NCBI GenBank assembly: GCA_031380225.1
Contig: JANNFX010000094.1
Span: 1 to 9,179 of the forward strand
Length of the DNA: 9,179 bases
Reading direction: 5' to 3'
DNA from: JANNFX01 sp031380225
GTDB taxonomy: Bacteria; Pseudomonadota; Alphaproteobacteria; Rhizobiales; Hyphomicrobiaceae
Shown: piece by piece, positions 1 to 6,474 of the stretch
How positions within the stretch are numbered: the first letter of the stretch is position 1
Layout: each line of letters begins with the position of its first letter
Notes under the pieces: generated by a model
The model's input: the letters and a program-made list of their open reading frames with translations, nothing else
What the model was told of the DNA's origin: nothing
The model's database searches: none
Program-made: the position numbers and the translations under genes

Positions 1-397
1 GCTGACCGACGAGCCCAAAGTGCCGTGAGTGCACAGCAGGAAATCGCTTCGTGTCGTCGTCCAGATCATAGACTGTGGTGATGTTCCAATAGCCTTCGGT
101 CACAACTTCGAGAAAATGATTGGCTCCGACGCCGCGTGCAATAGCGAGTTTGCCGCCGTTCTCAGCTCCAGGCATTTTCATCTCTGCAGATTGGCCGCCG
201 AGGTCGATTGCTGTCAGTGAAAATTGCAACGGCGTTGCGGCCTTGAACGTGAACTTGCCGTTGTCATAGGCGCCGGTTGATCCGGATTTGAATTCGCAAT
301 TCAGCGCGGCCGGCAGGTCAGAGGCATGGGCTGCGCCGCCAGGATACCCGGCCGAACAAGCAATGATGGACAGCCACAGCACAGTCTTGCGTGTCAT
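1..397 (-). CDS. Small exported protein of unknown function (partial, C-terminus off the left edge)
   Basis: I read this on the minus strand from the ATG at 397. The frame stays open for 132 codons to the window edge, so the stop is not seen. The start is preceded by GAGGA four bases upstream, a good ribosome binding site. The N-terminus is a typical Sec signal peptide: a basic MTRK start, a hydrophobic stretch, and a likely cut after Ala-His-Ala near residue 25. The mature part starts SDLPAALNCEF with one Cys near residue 34, then alternating short polar and hydrophobic stretches that suggest a small beta-rich periplasmic protein. I do not recognise the family and give no function. It is divergent from the lipoprotein gene at 575, with 177 bp between the starts. 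Confidence 0.72.
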   Translation of the reverse strand, partial: MTRKTVLWLSIIACSAGYPGGAAHASDLPAALNCEFKSGSTGAYDNGKFTFKAATPLQFSLTAIDLGGQSAEMKMPGAENGGKLAIARGVGANHFLEVVTEGYWNITTVYDLDDDTKRFPAVHSRHFGLVGQ

Positions 398-574
398 GCG
401 ATCCTCAATTCCAGTAGCGCCCCCGATTAGGCTTAGCCATTCAAGCCTTTTGGCAGGCCGCCCGCAACCGTGGCATTGTTTCGTCCCACCTGTTTGGCAT
501 CGTGTCGGCTGTCATACTGCGGGCGGGATTGGCCGCCAATGCTGGAGATTGTGGAAAGTGAAAATCAGTTGCTG

Positions 575-982
575 ATGGTTGGGCGATGCCTTGGTTGTTT
601 GCTGATCTCGGCCATGCTGTTGGCCGGAGGCTGCGCCAGCGCACCAGCTCCAGACGCAGCACTCGTTGTGACGCCGGCGCCCGTCGAGGCGTTCGATTGT
701 AAAAAAGTGACCGGCCAGATGCAGGTTCGCATCCTGCAAATTCGCGGCTTTGACGCCAGTAAGGCTCAAGGCTCGACGATTGCGTCGATGTTTGGTGCCA
801 AATCGCCGGCTGATCGGTATGCGGCGGAGAAGGCTTGGCTTGAGGCCAGCAATGCCAAGCTGGCCGAAAAAAACTGCGCGACCTTTGATTTGGCGAAAGA
901 ACTTAGCACGCACGACAACCGCCACACGCCCATACCAACGCCACCGGCAATTCCGAAGCCGGGCGACGGTAAAAATCCTTGA
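575..982 (+). CDS. Small lipoprotein of unknown function
   Basis: The ATG at 575 gives a 135-residue protein with a textbook lipoprotein signal: MVGR, a hydrophobic stretch, then the lipobox LAGGC with Cys20 as the lipidated residue. Upstream in-frame starts (ATG 539, ATG 470, TTG 569) are possible, but they put extra residues, including several acidic ones, in front of the signal, so I prefer 575 or 569. The Shine-Dalgarno signal is weak (GGAAAGTG near 553). The mature protein has an Ala/Pro-rich tether (residues 21-38), a compact region of about 70 residues with Cys42 and Cys101 that could form a disulfide, and a Pro-rich tail (residues 118-135). I do not recognise the domain. The gene converges on rpmB, with 9 bp between the two stop codons. 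Confidence 0.7.
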   Translation: MVGRCLGCLLISAMLLAGGCASAPAPDAALVVTPAPVEAFDCKKVTGQMQVRILQIRGFDASKAQGSTIASMFGAKSPADRYAAEKAWLEASNAKLAEKNCATFDLAKELSTHDNRHTPIPTPPAIPKPGDGKNP

Positions 983-991
983 CTTTAGACG

Positions 992-1288
992 TTAAGCTGC
1001 GGCTTTCGCGGCTAGTGCTTTGGAAACGTCGCGCTTCAGTTGCTGGCAGGCGGGCGATAGTTCAACGTCGCGGGCCTTTAGCAAAAACGCATCAAGTCCG
1101 CCGCGATGTTCGACCGTCTTCAGGGCATTGGCCGAAATACGGAGTTTGACCTGGCGCGACAGCACTTCACTGATCAGCGTCACGTTCACAAGGTTCGGCC
1201 GGAACTTGCGCCGTGTCGCATTTTCGGCGTGAGAGCGAAGGTTACCCGAAAGCGGGCCTTTGCCGGTGAGTTCGCAACGCCTGGTCAT
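992..1288 (-). CDS. rpmB: 50S ribosomal protein L28
   Basis: This 98-residue protein is a structural component of the large ribosomal subunit. It starts MTRRCELTGKGP, the typical alphaproteobacterial L28 N-terminus, followed by the SHA-N-T-R-KFRPNL segment (about residues 19-32) that marks the family. The C-terminal half carries the usual beta-strand pattern VKLRISANALKTVE. The length is normal for L28 in this group. The start at 1288 is supported by AAGGAG about nine bases upstream. The gene is transcribed alone, without rpmG next to it, and faces the lipoprotein gene tail to tail. The Ala/Lys-rich end (AAKAAA) is typical of ribosomal protein tails. The identification is firm. Confidence 0.97.
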   Translation of the reverse strand: MTRRCELTGKGPLSGNLRSHAENATRRKFRPNLVNVTLISEVLSRQVKLRISANALKTVEHRGGLDAFLLKARDVELSPACQQLKRDVSKALAAKAAA

Positions 1289-1371
1289 GAAACGTTCTCC
1301 TTAGCCATGGCTCGCTGCCGTCGGGCGCCCCAAAGGGCTCGCAGGGCTGGCCATCAGCCTGATTTCATTAG

Positions 1372-1391
1372 GGCCATTCTTTCAAATGGCC
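1372..1391. repeat. 7-bp inverted repeat in the rpmB leader region
   Basis: GGCCATT (1372-1378) and AATGGCC (1385-1391) form a perfect 7-bp stem with a 6-nt loop. It lies 84 bases upstream of the rpmB start. A near-direct repeat, GCCTGATTTCA (1357-1367) and GCCTGATTTTCA (1389-1400), flanks and overlaps it. It could be a leader hairpin or a protein-binding dyad. There is no T-run, so it does not look like an intrinsic terminator. Confidence 0.35.
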
Positions 1392-1492
1392 TGATTTTCA
1401 AGTGGAAACGCCCGGCCGGGACGTCCCGCCGAGCTGCTCGCGCCACTCATAGGCTGGGGCTGGCTGATCCGTCAAGCTAGGCTGTGCCACAC

Positions 1493-1521
1493 TTGCGCGG
1501 GACTTTGACGCAAGCTAACAA
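1493..1521 (+). promoter_or_regulatory. Possible promoter of the tRNA-Ser gene
   Basis: TTGCGC at 1493-1498 and TAACAA at 1516-1521 are separated by 17 bases and end 40 bases before the tRNA, a sensible position for a sigma-70-type promoter of a single tRNA gene. Both boxes are only moderate matches. CTTGCG (1492-1497) and CGCAAG (1509-1514) also form an inverted repeat here. The call rests on position and resemblance only. Confidence 0.25.
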
Positions 1522-1561
1522 CCGGCCTCGACCCGCTAAGGGGATTTCTCCGGCAGCACCC

Positions 1562-1651
1562 GGAGAGGTGGCAGAGTGGTCGATCGCGCCGCACTCGAAA
1601 TGCGGAGTACGGGCAACCGTACCGGGGGTTCGAATCCCTCCCTCTCCGCCA
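1562..1651 (+). tRNA. tRNA-Ser (anticodon CGA)
   Basis: The acceptor arm GGAGAGG (1562-1568) pairs with CCTCTCC (1641-1647). It is followed by discriminator G1648 and an encoded CCA (1649-1651). The anticodon stem CCGCA/TGCGG encloses the loop CTCGAAA (1594-1600) with anticodon CGA at 1596-1598, which reads UCG serine codons. The long variable arm (around 1606-1623, with TACGG pairing CCGTA) is the class II feature expected of tRNA-Ser. The T arm contains GGTTCGAATCC. Total length is 90 nt, normal for this isoacceptor with CCA. Confidence 0.97.
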
Positions 1652-1711
1652 AATTTTCCAAAATTAATCAGTTTTGGGAGGGACTTCCGTAACGGTCACG
1701 GTGCCGCCGCC

Positions 1712-2506
1712 TTAGCGGCTGCTGCTGATTTCGGTGACGAATTTTTGCCGGAACGCGCGTCCGAAGTCTTCGAAGCCTTGTGCCGCGATCAGGAACCCGG
1801 CCGGGCCGCCAATAACGTTGTCGCGGTACCAACTGTCCATGGTCGATTGCGCCGTGCCAGGACCGATCAACAGACCGTTCAATTCAAATCCCGGCGCGCG
1901 ATAGGCGCCAGAGCCGACCACGTCGTTTTCACCTTTGACCATGATCGGCAGCCCGTTGATCGTGACGCCCATGGCCACCAGTTCATCGCGCTCGCGGGTT
2001 GTGTTCGATGTTTCGGTGCAATTGTCGATGCCGTCGCCCGAGACATCGAGGACGACGCGGGTCGCTTTGGCCGGCACGTCCGGAACAACGCTCTCTTTGA
2101 CCATCGCCATCATACGCGTCAGGCAGGTGTACTCGCCGGTGCGCTGAGGCAATTCACGGATCGCGGCCGCAACGCGGCGCGAATCATCAGCTGAGCGGAT
2201 CGATTGCCACGGCAGTTGCATTTGGGCGTGATCGGCCCACGACACGAGTGACAAGAGAATGCCACCCTTTTGTCCGCTGGTAATCGAGGCGATCACGTTC
2301 TCGTCTTCCAACGAGCGCGCAATGCCTTCCATTTGCAATTGATAGCGATTGGCATCGACAGAGTCGGAAACATCAACGGCCAAGATGAGCGCGGTATCAA
2401 CATCCTCGGCAGCATTTGCCGGCGCCAGCACTGAAGTCAGGAGTGAACACAGCGCCGCCGCGGCGCTTCGTATCCAATACCGATGCGGACGCTGCTCACG
2501 CGTCAT
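1712..2506 (-). CDS. Exported DUF1194 (von Willebrand factor A-like) protein
   Basis: The protein has 264 residues. Residues 1-32 look like a Sec signal peptide (basic start, hydrophobic AAAALCSLLTSVLAP, cut after ANA). The rest fits the DUF1194 family, which has a VWA-type fold. The strand VDTALILAVDVSDSVD holds DVSDS (residues 45-49), a DxSxS metal-ion-dependent adhesion site. Thr123 in QRTGEYTC and the acidic DVSGDG (residues 154-159) are placed as in VWA domains for the other metal-site loops. Cys128 and Cys163 may form a disulfide. The start at 2506 lacks a strong Shine-Dalgarno (AGG about eight bases upstream), but the signal peptide fits it well. The gene is on the same strand as the dehydrogenase upstream but is cut off from it by a strong terminator. 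The function of the family is not established. Confidence 0.9.
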   Translation of the reverse strand: MTREQRPHRYWIRSAAAALCSLLTSVLAPANAAEDVDTALILAVDVSDSVDANRYQLQMEGIARSLEDENVIASITSGQKGGILLSLVSWADHAQMQLPWQSIRSADDSRRVAAAIRELPQRTGEYTCLTRMMAMVKESVVPDVPAKATRVVLDVSGDGIDNCTETSNTTRERDELVAMGVTINGLPIMVKGENDVVGSGAYRAPGFELNGLLIGPGTAQSTMDSWYRDNVIGGPAGFLIAAQGFEDFGRAFRQKFVTEISSSR

Positions 2507-2627
2507 TTGAGGGCCTGCAGGCGCTGTTGGCAGGTTCGCGTTCGATTTTTTGATGCCTCGCAGCTGTCCGGACCGTCAACGTATCACAATACGCTGCTGG
2601 CAGTGCCAACTGATCATAGCTCTGGAT

Positions 2628-2667
2628 AAAAAAAGCGGGGCAGATCTGTTGCCAGATCCACCCCGCT
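2628..2667 (-). terminator. Strong intrinsic terminator of the alcohol dehydrogenase gene
   Basis: Read on the minus strand, AGCGGGG...CCCCGCT encloses an inner stem ending in GGATCTG / CAGATC around a GCAA tetraloop. The arms are 2653-2667 and 2634-2648, making about 15 pairs including two G-U pairs. A run of seven T's on that strand follows (A's at 2628-2634 on the plus strand). It lies 24 bases past the dehydrogenase stop codon. This is a canonical Rho-independent terminator and separates the dehydrogenase from the DUF1194 gene. Confidence 0.93.
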
Positions 2668-2691
2668 CAAGGTTATGCGCGTCGTCGAGGC

Positions 2692-4455
2692 TTACTGAGC
2701 AGCCATCTTCTTAGGCACGCGGAACGTCCAGACCATGCCGCCCTGGTTCAGGTTAGCAACAGTCTTGGCAACTTCGCCACCCCAGAGAGGCACAGCGCCA
2801 CCCCAACCGGAAACGATCGATACCATCTGCTCGCCGTCTTGGTCCCAGGTGATGGGAGGAGCAACAATACCGGAGCCTGTGTTGAAGCTCCAGAGTTGAG
2901 TGCCAGTCGTTGCATCAAGTGCCTTGAACTCGCCTTCTGGAGTTCCGTAGAACACCAAGCCCGATGCGGTCGTCAGAACGCCGCCCCAAAGCGGAGCTGG
3001 GTTGTTGACTTGCCATACGATCTTGCCGGATGACGGATCGATCGCCTTCAACGAGCCAATGTGGTCTTCGAACACTGGCTTAATCGTAAAGCCAGCACCG
3101 AGATAAGCGGCACCCTTCTTGTAGGTGACGGGTTCGTTGTGGATGTTCATGCCCCACTCGTTGGCGGGAACGTAGAACAACTTGGTGTCAGGGCTGTAGG
3201 CCATCGGCTGTTGGTTCTTACCGCCGAGGAAGCTCGGAACGGAAAAGACTTCTTCGCCCTTCTTGCCATCGCCATTGCCCTTGGGATTGCCAGGGCGGTT
3301 CGCCGGATCGAATACCGGACGTCCGTCTGCGCCAATCGACTTGGCCCACGTGATTTTTTCAACGAACGGCGTTCCAGAGATGAACTTACCGTTGGTGCGA
3401 TCGAGCACGTAGAAGAAGCCATTACGGTCAGCAGTTGCTGCAGCCTTAGTACCGTTCAGATCGAATGAGACAACTTCATTGACGCCATCATAATCCCAGC
3501 CGTCGTTCGGCGTGGTCTGATAACCCCAGTTGATTTCGCCATTTTCCGGATTGATGGCGATGCGCGAGCACGACCACTTGTTGTCGCCCGGACGCATGTG
3601 GCTGTTCCATGGAGCCGGGTTACCGGTGCCGATGAAGATCTGGCCAGTTTCTGCGTCATAGGTGCCGCCGAGCCAAGTGGCGCCGCCACCGGTCTTCCAC
3701 AAGTCACCCTTCCAGGTTTCGCCAGCCTTGCCGGTCATGGTCGAAGGCTTGCCATTGAGCGTGCCAACATGGCCTTCAATGGTCGGACGCGACCAGACGA
3801 GATCACCGTTATCAGCCTTGCGGGCTTCAACGCGGCCAACGATGCCGAACTCGCCACCCGAAACACCGGTTACAATCAGCGGGCCGTGTGCCTTCGAGGG
3901 AACGATCAGCGGGGCAGCGCTGAATGAGTAGCCACCTTTGAAGTCGTCGATTTCTTTGGTCCAGACAACCTTGCCGCTCTTTTGATCGAGAGCAACGAGC
4001 TTAGCGTCGAGTGTTCCGAAAATGACATTTGCGCCGATGAGAGCAGCGCCGCGGTTAACGACGTCGCAGCACGGCAAAATGCCTTCCGGCAAGCGATGGT
4101 CATACTGCCAGAGTTCGCGGCCGGTTTTGACATCGATCGCCCACACGCGGCTGTACGAACCGGTGATGTACATCACGCCGTCTTTGACGAGCGGCTGAGT
4201 TTCCTGGCCGCGCATCTTTTCGCCGCCGAGCGACATTGCCCAAGCAGGCGACAATTGGCCGACGTTTTCTTTGCTTATTGCTTTCAACGGGCTGTAACGC
4301 TGGTTCTGGCCGCCGAGGCCAGCCGTTACAACGTCATTGGTGGTCGTTGCGTCATTGACAACGTCTTCAATCGAAACATCGGCAAGTACAGGCGTAGCCA
4401 TTCCGACTGACAGCGCGAGTGCGCTCGCAGTCGCGAACCATTTCCAGGTTTTCAT
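2692..4455 (-). CDS. pedH: Lanthanide-type PQQ-dependent alcohol dehydrogenase (PedH/ExaF type, XoxF-related)
   Basis: This periplasmic quinoprotein oxidises alcohols (probably ethanol and other short-chain alcohols, possibly aldehydes) and passes electrons to a cytochrome c. The start at 4455 gives 587 residues, with AGGGGA just upstream and a Sec signal peptide (residues 1-25, cut after VLA). A longer frame to 4539 would bury the signal. Visible hallmarks are the vicinal disulfide Cys129-Cys130 in LPCCDVVNRG over PQQ, Glu202 in GGEFG, Asn279 in GTGNPAPWN, catalytic Asp321 in WDYDGVNE, and Asp323 two residues later. Asp323 is the extra ligand that marks lanthanide-dependent enzymes. Calcium enzymes of the ExaA or MxaF type have Ser or Ala there. 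Segments such as RLPEGILPCCDVVNRG, NEWGMN and SGWGGAVPLWGGEVAK fit PedH better than methanol-type XoxF. No haem domain is fused on. Substrate preference cannot be read directly from the sequence. Confidence 0.93.
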   Translation of the reverse strand: MKTWKWFATASALALSVGMATPVLADVSIEDVVNDATTTNDVVTAGLGGQNQRYSPLKAISKENVGQLSPAWAMSLGGEKMRGQETQPLVKDGVMYITGSYSRVWAIDVKTGRELWQYDHRLPEGILPCCDVVNRGAALIGANVIFGTLDAKLVALDQKSGKVVWTKEIDDFKGGYSFSAAPLIVPSKAHGPLIVTGVSGGEFGIVGRVEARKADNGDLVWSRPTIEGHVGTLNGKPSTMTGKAGETWKGDLWKTGGGATWLGGTYDAETGQIFIGTGNPAPWNSHMRPGDNKWSCSRIAINPENGEINWGYQTTPNDGWDYDGVNEVVSFDLNGTKAAATADRNGFFYVLDRTNGKFISGTPFVEKITWAKSIGADGRPVFDPANRPGNPKGNGDGKKGEEVFSVPSFLGGKNQQPMAYSPDTKLFYVPANEWGMNIHNEPVTYKKGAAYLGAGFTIKPVFEDHIGSLKAIDPSSGKIVWQVNNPAPLWGGVLTTASGLVFYGTPEGEFKALDATTGTQLWSFNTGSGIVAPPITWDQDGEQMVSIVSGWGGAVPLWGGEVAKTVANLNQGGMVWTFRVPKKMAAQ

Positions 4456-4562
4456 GAAAGTCCCCTTTTGCGTTTCCCGGCTGCGTCCCGTTCTGAAGTG
4501 CTCGCGATAAAGCGGTGGGAGTTTTGCCGTGCACGACATTATCGTTCGCGGGCTCTTGGATT

Positions 4563-4610
4563 AATTGACAATTGGTCTATTCGCCTTTGGTCTATTCGCC
4601 TTAAGGCGAA
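4563..4610. repeat. Tandem 15-bp repeat with flanking palindromes upstream of the dehydrogenase
   Basis: TTGGTCTATTCGCCT occurs twice in perfect tandem (4572-4586 and 4587-4601). Before it lies AATTG-A-CAATT (4563-4573). The second copy runs into a perfect 16-bp palindrome, TTCGCCTT/AAGGCGAA (4595-4610). The block sits 108 bases or more upstream of the dehydrogenase start and just after the hydrolase gene, so it may be an operator region for the dehydrogenase. The repeats are directly visible; the regulatory role is inferred. Confidence 0.6.
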
Positions 4611-4619
4611 GGCCAGCTA

Positions 4620-4636
4620 AAGCCGCGAGGCGGCTT
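4620..4636 (-). terminator. Possible hairpin terminator overlapping the hydrolase stop codon
   Basis: AAGCCGC (4620-4626) and GCGGCTT (4630-4636) form a perfect 7-bp GC-rich stem with a 3-nt loop. Its first base on the minus strand is the last base of the hydrolase stop codon. A long T-run is missing, so it may be a weak or factor-assisted terminator, or a 3'-end stabilising hairpin that lets some transcripts continue into the dehydrogenase gene. Confidence 0.4.
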
Positions 4637-5643
4637 CAGTTCGCTGACTGTCCTTTTTCATCGACACGCGGCCAGCGTGCGGCCTCTAATTTTGGATAGA
4701 GGTGCATGACCGTGCGCTCATATTCGTAACGCGCAAGCGCAATTTTGTTTGTCCAGTCTGGCAGCGGTAGTGCCGTAGCCTCTGGGATATCCAGACCTTT
4801 TTCAAATGCGGCGGTAATTTGCGCTTCGACGGCTTCGAGCCAATCGCGGGTTTGTTGAATACAGCGATCACCAGGTTCTGCAGGTCCGTGACCGGGAACC
4901 AGCAAGTTGTGTGGAATGCCACCAAGTGTCGCGAGGGTTATGCGCCAGCGCTCGATATCGGCGTGTGGTGTCGTCGGTGCGCGGTCGAGAAACACCAGAT
5001 CGCCGCCGAAAATTAATCCTGATAGCTCGTCAAAAATAACGAGATCAGACTTGGTGTGGCCCCGCAGCAGCAATGGCCGCAATTGACGATTGCCGAAATC
5101 CTCAGGTTCGCCGGTCACAACATGTTTTGGCAGAACGAGTTCCGTGCCGCGCATCCAGTCGCCGGCGCTTTTGTACATGGCATCGGCAAACGCGTTGCCG
5201 AGTTGACTAAGACCGTCAATGACGCCTTGGGGTGCAGCAATTGCACCCGGATCAAAGGCTTGATTGCCAAACACGTGGTCGGGATGAAAATGCGTGAGAT
5301 AGACCCGCACGACGTCCTTGCCAGTCAGTTCTTTTGCTACGCTGTGAAGCGCTTCGCCATACCGGAGTGATGGACCAGTATCGATAATCACTGCGCCCGC
5401 GTCGGTGTCGAGAATTGAGACGTTGGCGATGGCTCCGCCATTTTTCGCAGATATGGCTTCCTGTGCGCCGCGCAATAGCCAGACGCCATCGGTCAATTTT
5501 TCGGGTTTCAGTTGATAGGCAAGCGGGCCAGCATTTGCATCGCCTATGCGCAGCCACGGCAGCAGTATGGAGCCAGCGAGCGTTGAAACAATATGGCGCC
5601 GCGTCAGAGAGAGTGGCGCCAAATCGTGATTCGAAATGCTCAA
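4636..5643 (-). CDS. Quinoprotein-associated, SoxH-related zinc hydrolase (metallo-beta-lactamase fold)
   Basis: The 335-residue protein has a complete metallo-beta-lactamase metal site: HFHPDH (residues 118-123), His196 in RGHTKSD, Asp215 in GGDLVF and His252 in PGHGP. This is the pattern of dizinc hydrolases such as glyoxalase II and SoxH. The N-terminus has TRRHIV followed by a hydrophobic stretch and a cut site near DANA (about residue 38), which looks like a twin-arginine signal, so the protein is probably exported folded with metal. The start is TTG at 5643, overlapping the stop of the SoxYZ-like gene (TTGA). No in-frame ATG lies near, so translation is probably coupled. The family is annotated as quinoprotein relay system zinc metallohydrolase; its substrate is unknown. 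The partner role with the SoxYZ-like carrier is inferred from this coupling. Confidence 0.92.
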   Translation of the reverse strand: MSISNHDLAPLSLTRRHIVSTLAGSILLPWLRIGDANAGPLAYQLKPEKLTDGVWLLRGAQEAISAKNGGAIANVSILDTDAGAVIIDTGPSLRYGEALHSVAKELTGKDVVRVYLTHFHPDHVFGNQAFDPGAIAAPQGVIDGLSQLGNAFADAMYKSAGDWMRGTELVLPKHVVTGEPEDFGNRQLRPLLLRGHTKSDLVIFDELSGLIFGGDLVFLDRAPTTPHADIERWRITLATLGGIPHNLLVPGHGPAEPGDRCIQQTRDWLEAVEAQITAAFEKGLDIPEATALPLPDWTNKIALARYEYERTVMHLYPKLEAARWPRVDEKGQSAN

Positions 5644-6449
5644 GGCAGTGCGCTCTGATGAGACGGAACAGGAAGCACAGATTTGTATATCGTGCCGTTG
5701 TTATCGCGCCCTTCAAATTGGATACTCGCATCGGACGCAGGTAACCGCACCAGCAGTGTTACGGTTGGGTCTTCTGAGACTGGTTGATATAACTCGAGGC
5801 CTGCAAGCGCTTCGCCACTCGAACTCCGCACATCGAATTTTTCAATGAAGAATGAGGGTGTGTTGTCCTTGGCAAGCCCCGTGTCCATCGGGTGACGAAC
5901 GCGCAAGCGCACGCGCGCCGTGCCATCCAATTCGCGCCAGACCTTGCCTTGCGCTTGCCCAACCGTCTCCGTCCAATCGGCTTCATTGCGCGCCATCGAC
6001 GACGCTGAACAACCGCCGCCAGAAGCATCAAGGAATATGCCGCCGACGTGCCATGTGCCATCTGACGTCATGGCAGCGGCGCGAATTGGCGTCCCCTGTT
6101 CAACTTTCATGCGAAACGAAATATATGGCTGAGCTTTTCCAGTCTGAAGGGTTAGCACTTTCTGGATAGGATTGAGATCTGCAATCACGACCATGCGCAC
6201 GACACCGGGTAGAGCGCGCGCATCGGCCGTGATCGGCACTTGGGCTTGGTTTTCGACAATCGACGGAACGATGACTTTGACGCGGTCATCGAAAACAATT
6301 TCGCCGCCAGTTAGGTATTTTTTGGCGATGTCGCCCCAATTCGAGGAATGGAGCGGATCAGCCGGAACGCCGGCAACAGCGGCAACTGGAAACAGCGCGG
6401 CCAAAATTGCTAAGACCACGGATCGCTTTGGGGCGTTCGGCTTTTGCAT
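5640..6449 (-). CDS. Quinoprotein dehydrogenase-associated SoxYZ-like carrier protein
   Basis: This 269-residue protein starts at ATG 6449, preceded by GGAGA about seven bases upstream. The longer frame to 6494 lacks support and would spoil the Sec signal (residues 1-26, cut after AVA). After the signal come a SoxY-like domain (about residues 35-155) and a SoxZ-like beta domain (about 170-262), so it is a natural fusion of the two subunits of the sulfur carrier SoxYZ. The SoxY part ends in GGGC with Cys147, in the place of the cysteine that carries sulfur intermediates in SoxY. Here, however, it is internal (GGGCSASS) rather than at a free C-terminal arm. No soxA, B, C, D or X gene is visible, so thiosulfate oxidation is not implied. 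Whatever Cys147 carries is unknown. It is followed by the hydrolase gene with a 4-bp overlap. Confidence 0.9.
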   Translation of the reverse strand: MQKPNAPKRSVVLAILAALFPVAAVAGVPADPLHSSNWGDIAKKYLTGGEIVFDDRVKVIVPSIVENQAQVPITADARALPGVVRMVVIADLNPIQKVLTLQTGKAQPYISFRMKVEQGTPIRAAAMTSDGTWHVGGIFLDASGGGCSASSMARNEADWTETVGQAQGKVWRELDGTARVRLRVRHPMDTGLAKDNTPSFFIEKFDVRSSSGEALAGLELYQPVSEDPTVTLLVRLPASDASIQFEGRDNNGTIYKSVLPVPSHQSALP

Positions 6450-6474
6450 GATCCGTCTCCGATTCGCGGTTGGG

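Noticed and set aside
1106..1480. 124-codon plus-strand frame over rpmB and its leader
   Set aside because: It is largely antisense to rpmB, with a product rich in Arg and Ala and no known motif.
1658..1677. CCAAAA/TTTTGG inverted repeat after the tRNA gene as a terminator
   Set aside because: The stem has only six pairs, is mostly A-T, and has an 8-nt loop and no T-run, so it is too weak to call.
1484..2194. Long plus-strand open frame of 236 codons
   Set aside because: It runs through the tRNA-Ser gene and then antisense to the DUF1194 gene; the product has no recognisable domain and is a shadow.
3982..4410. 142-codon plus-strand frame inside the dehydrogenase gene
   Set aside because: It is antisense to the conserved N-terminal part of the dehydrogenase and has no independent support.
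5640..6449. Evidence for a thiosulfate-oxidising Sox system
   Set aside because: Only a SoxYZ-like fusion and a SoxH-like hydrolase are present; soxA, B, C, D and X are absent, and the context is alcohol oxidation.
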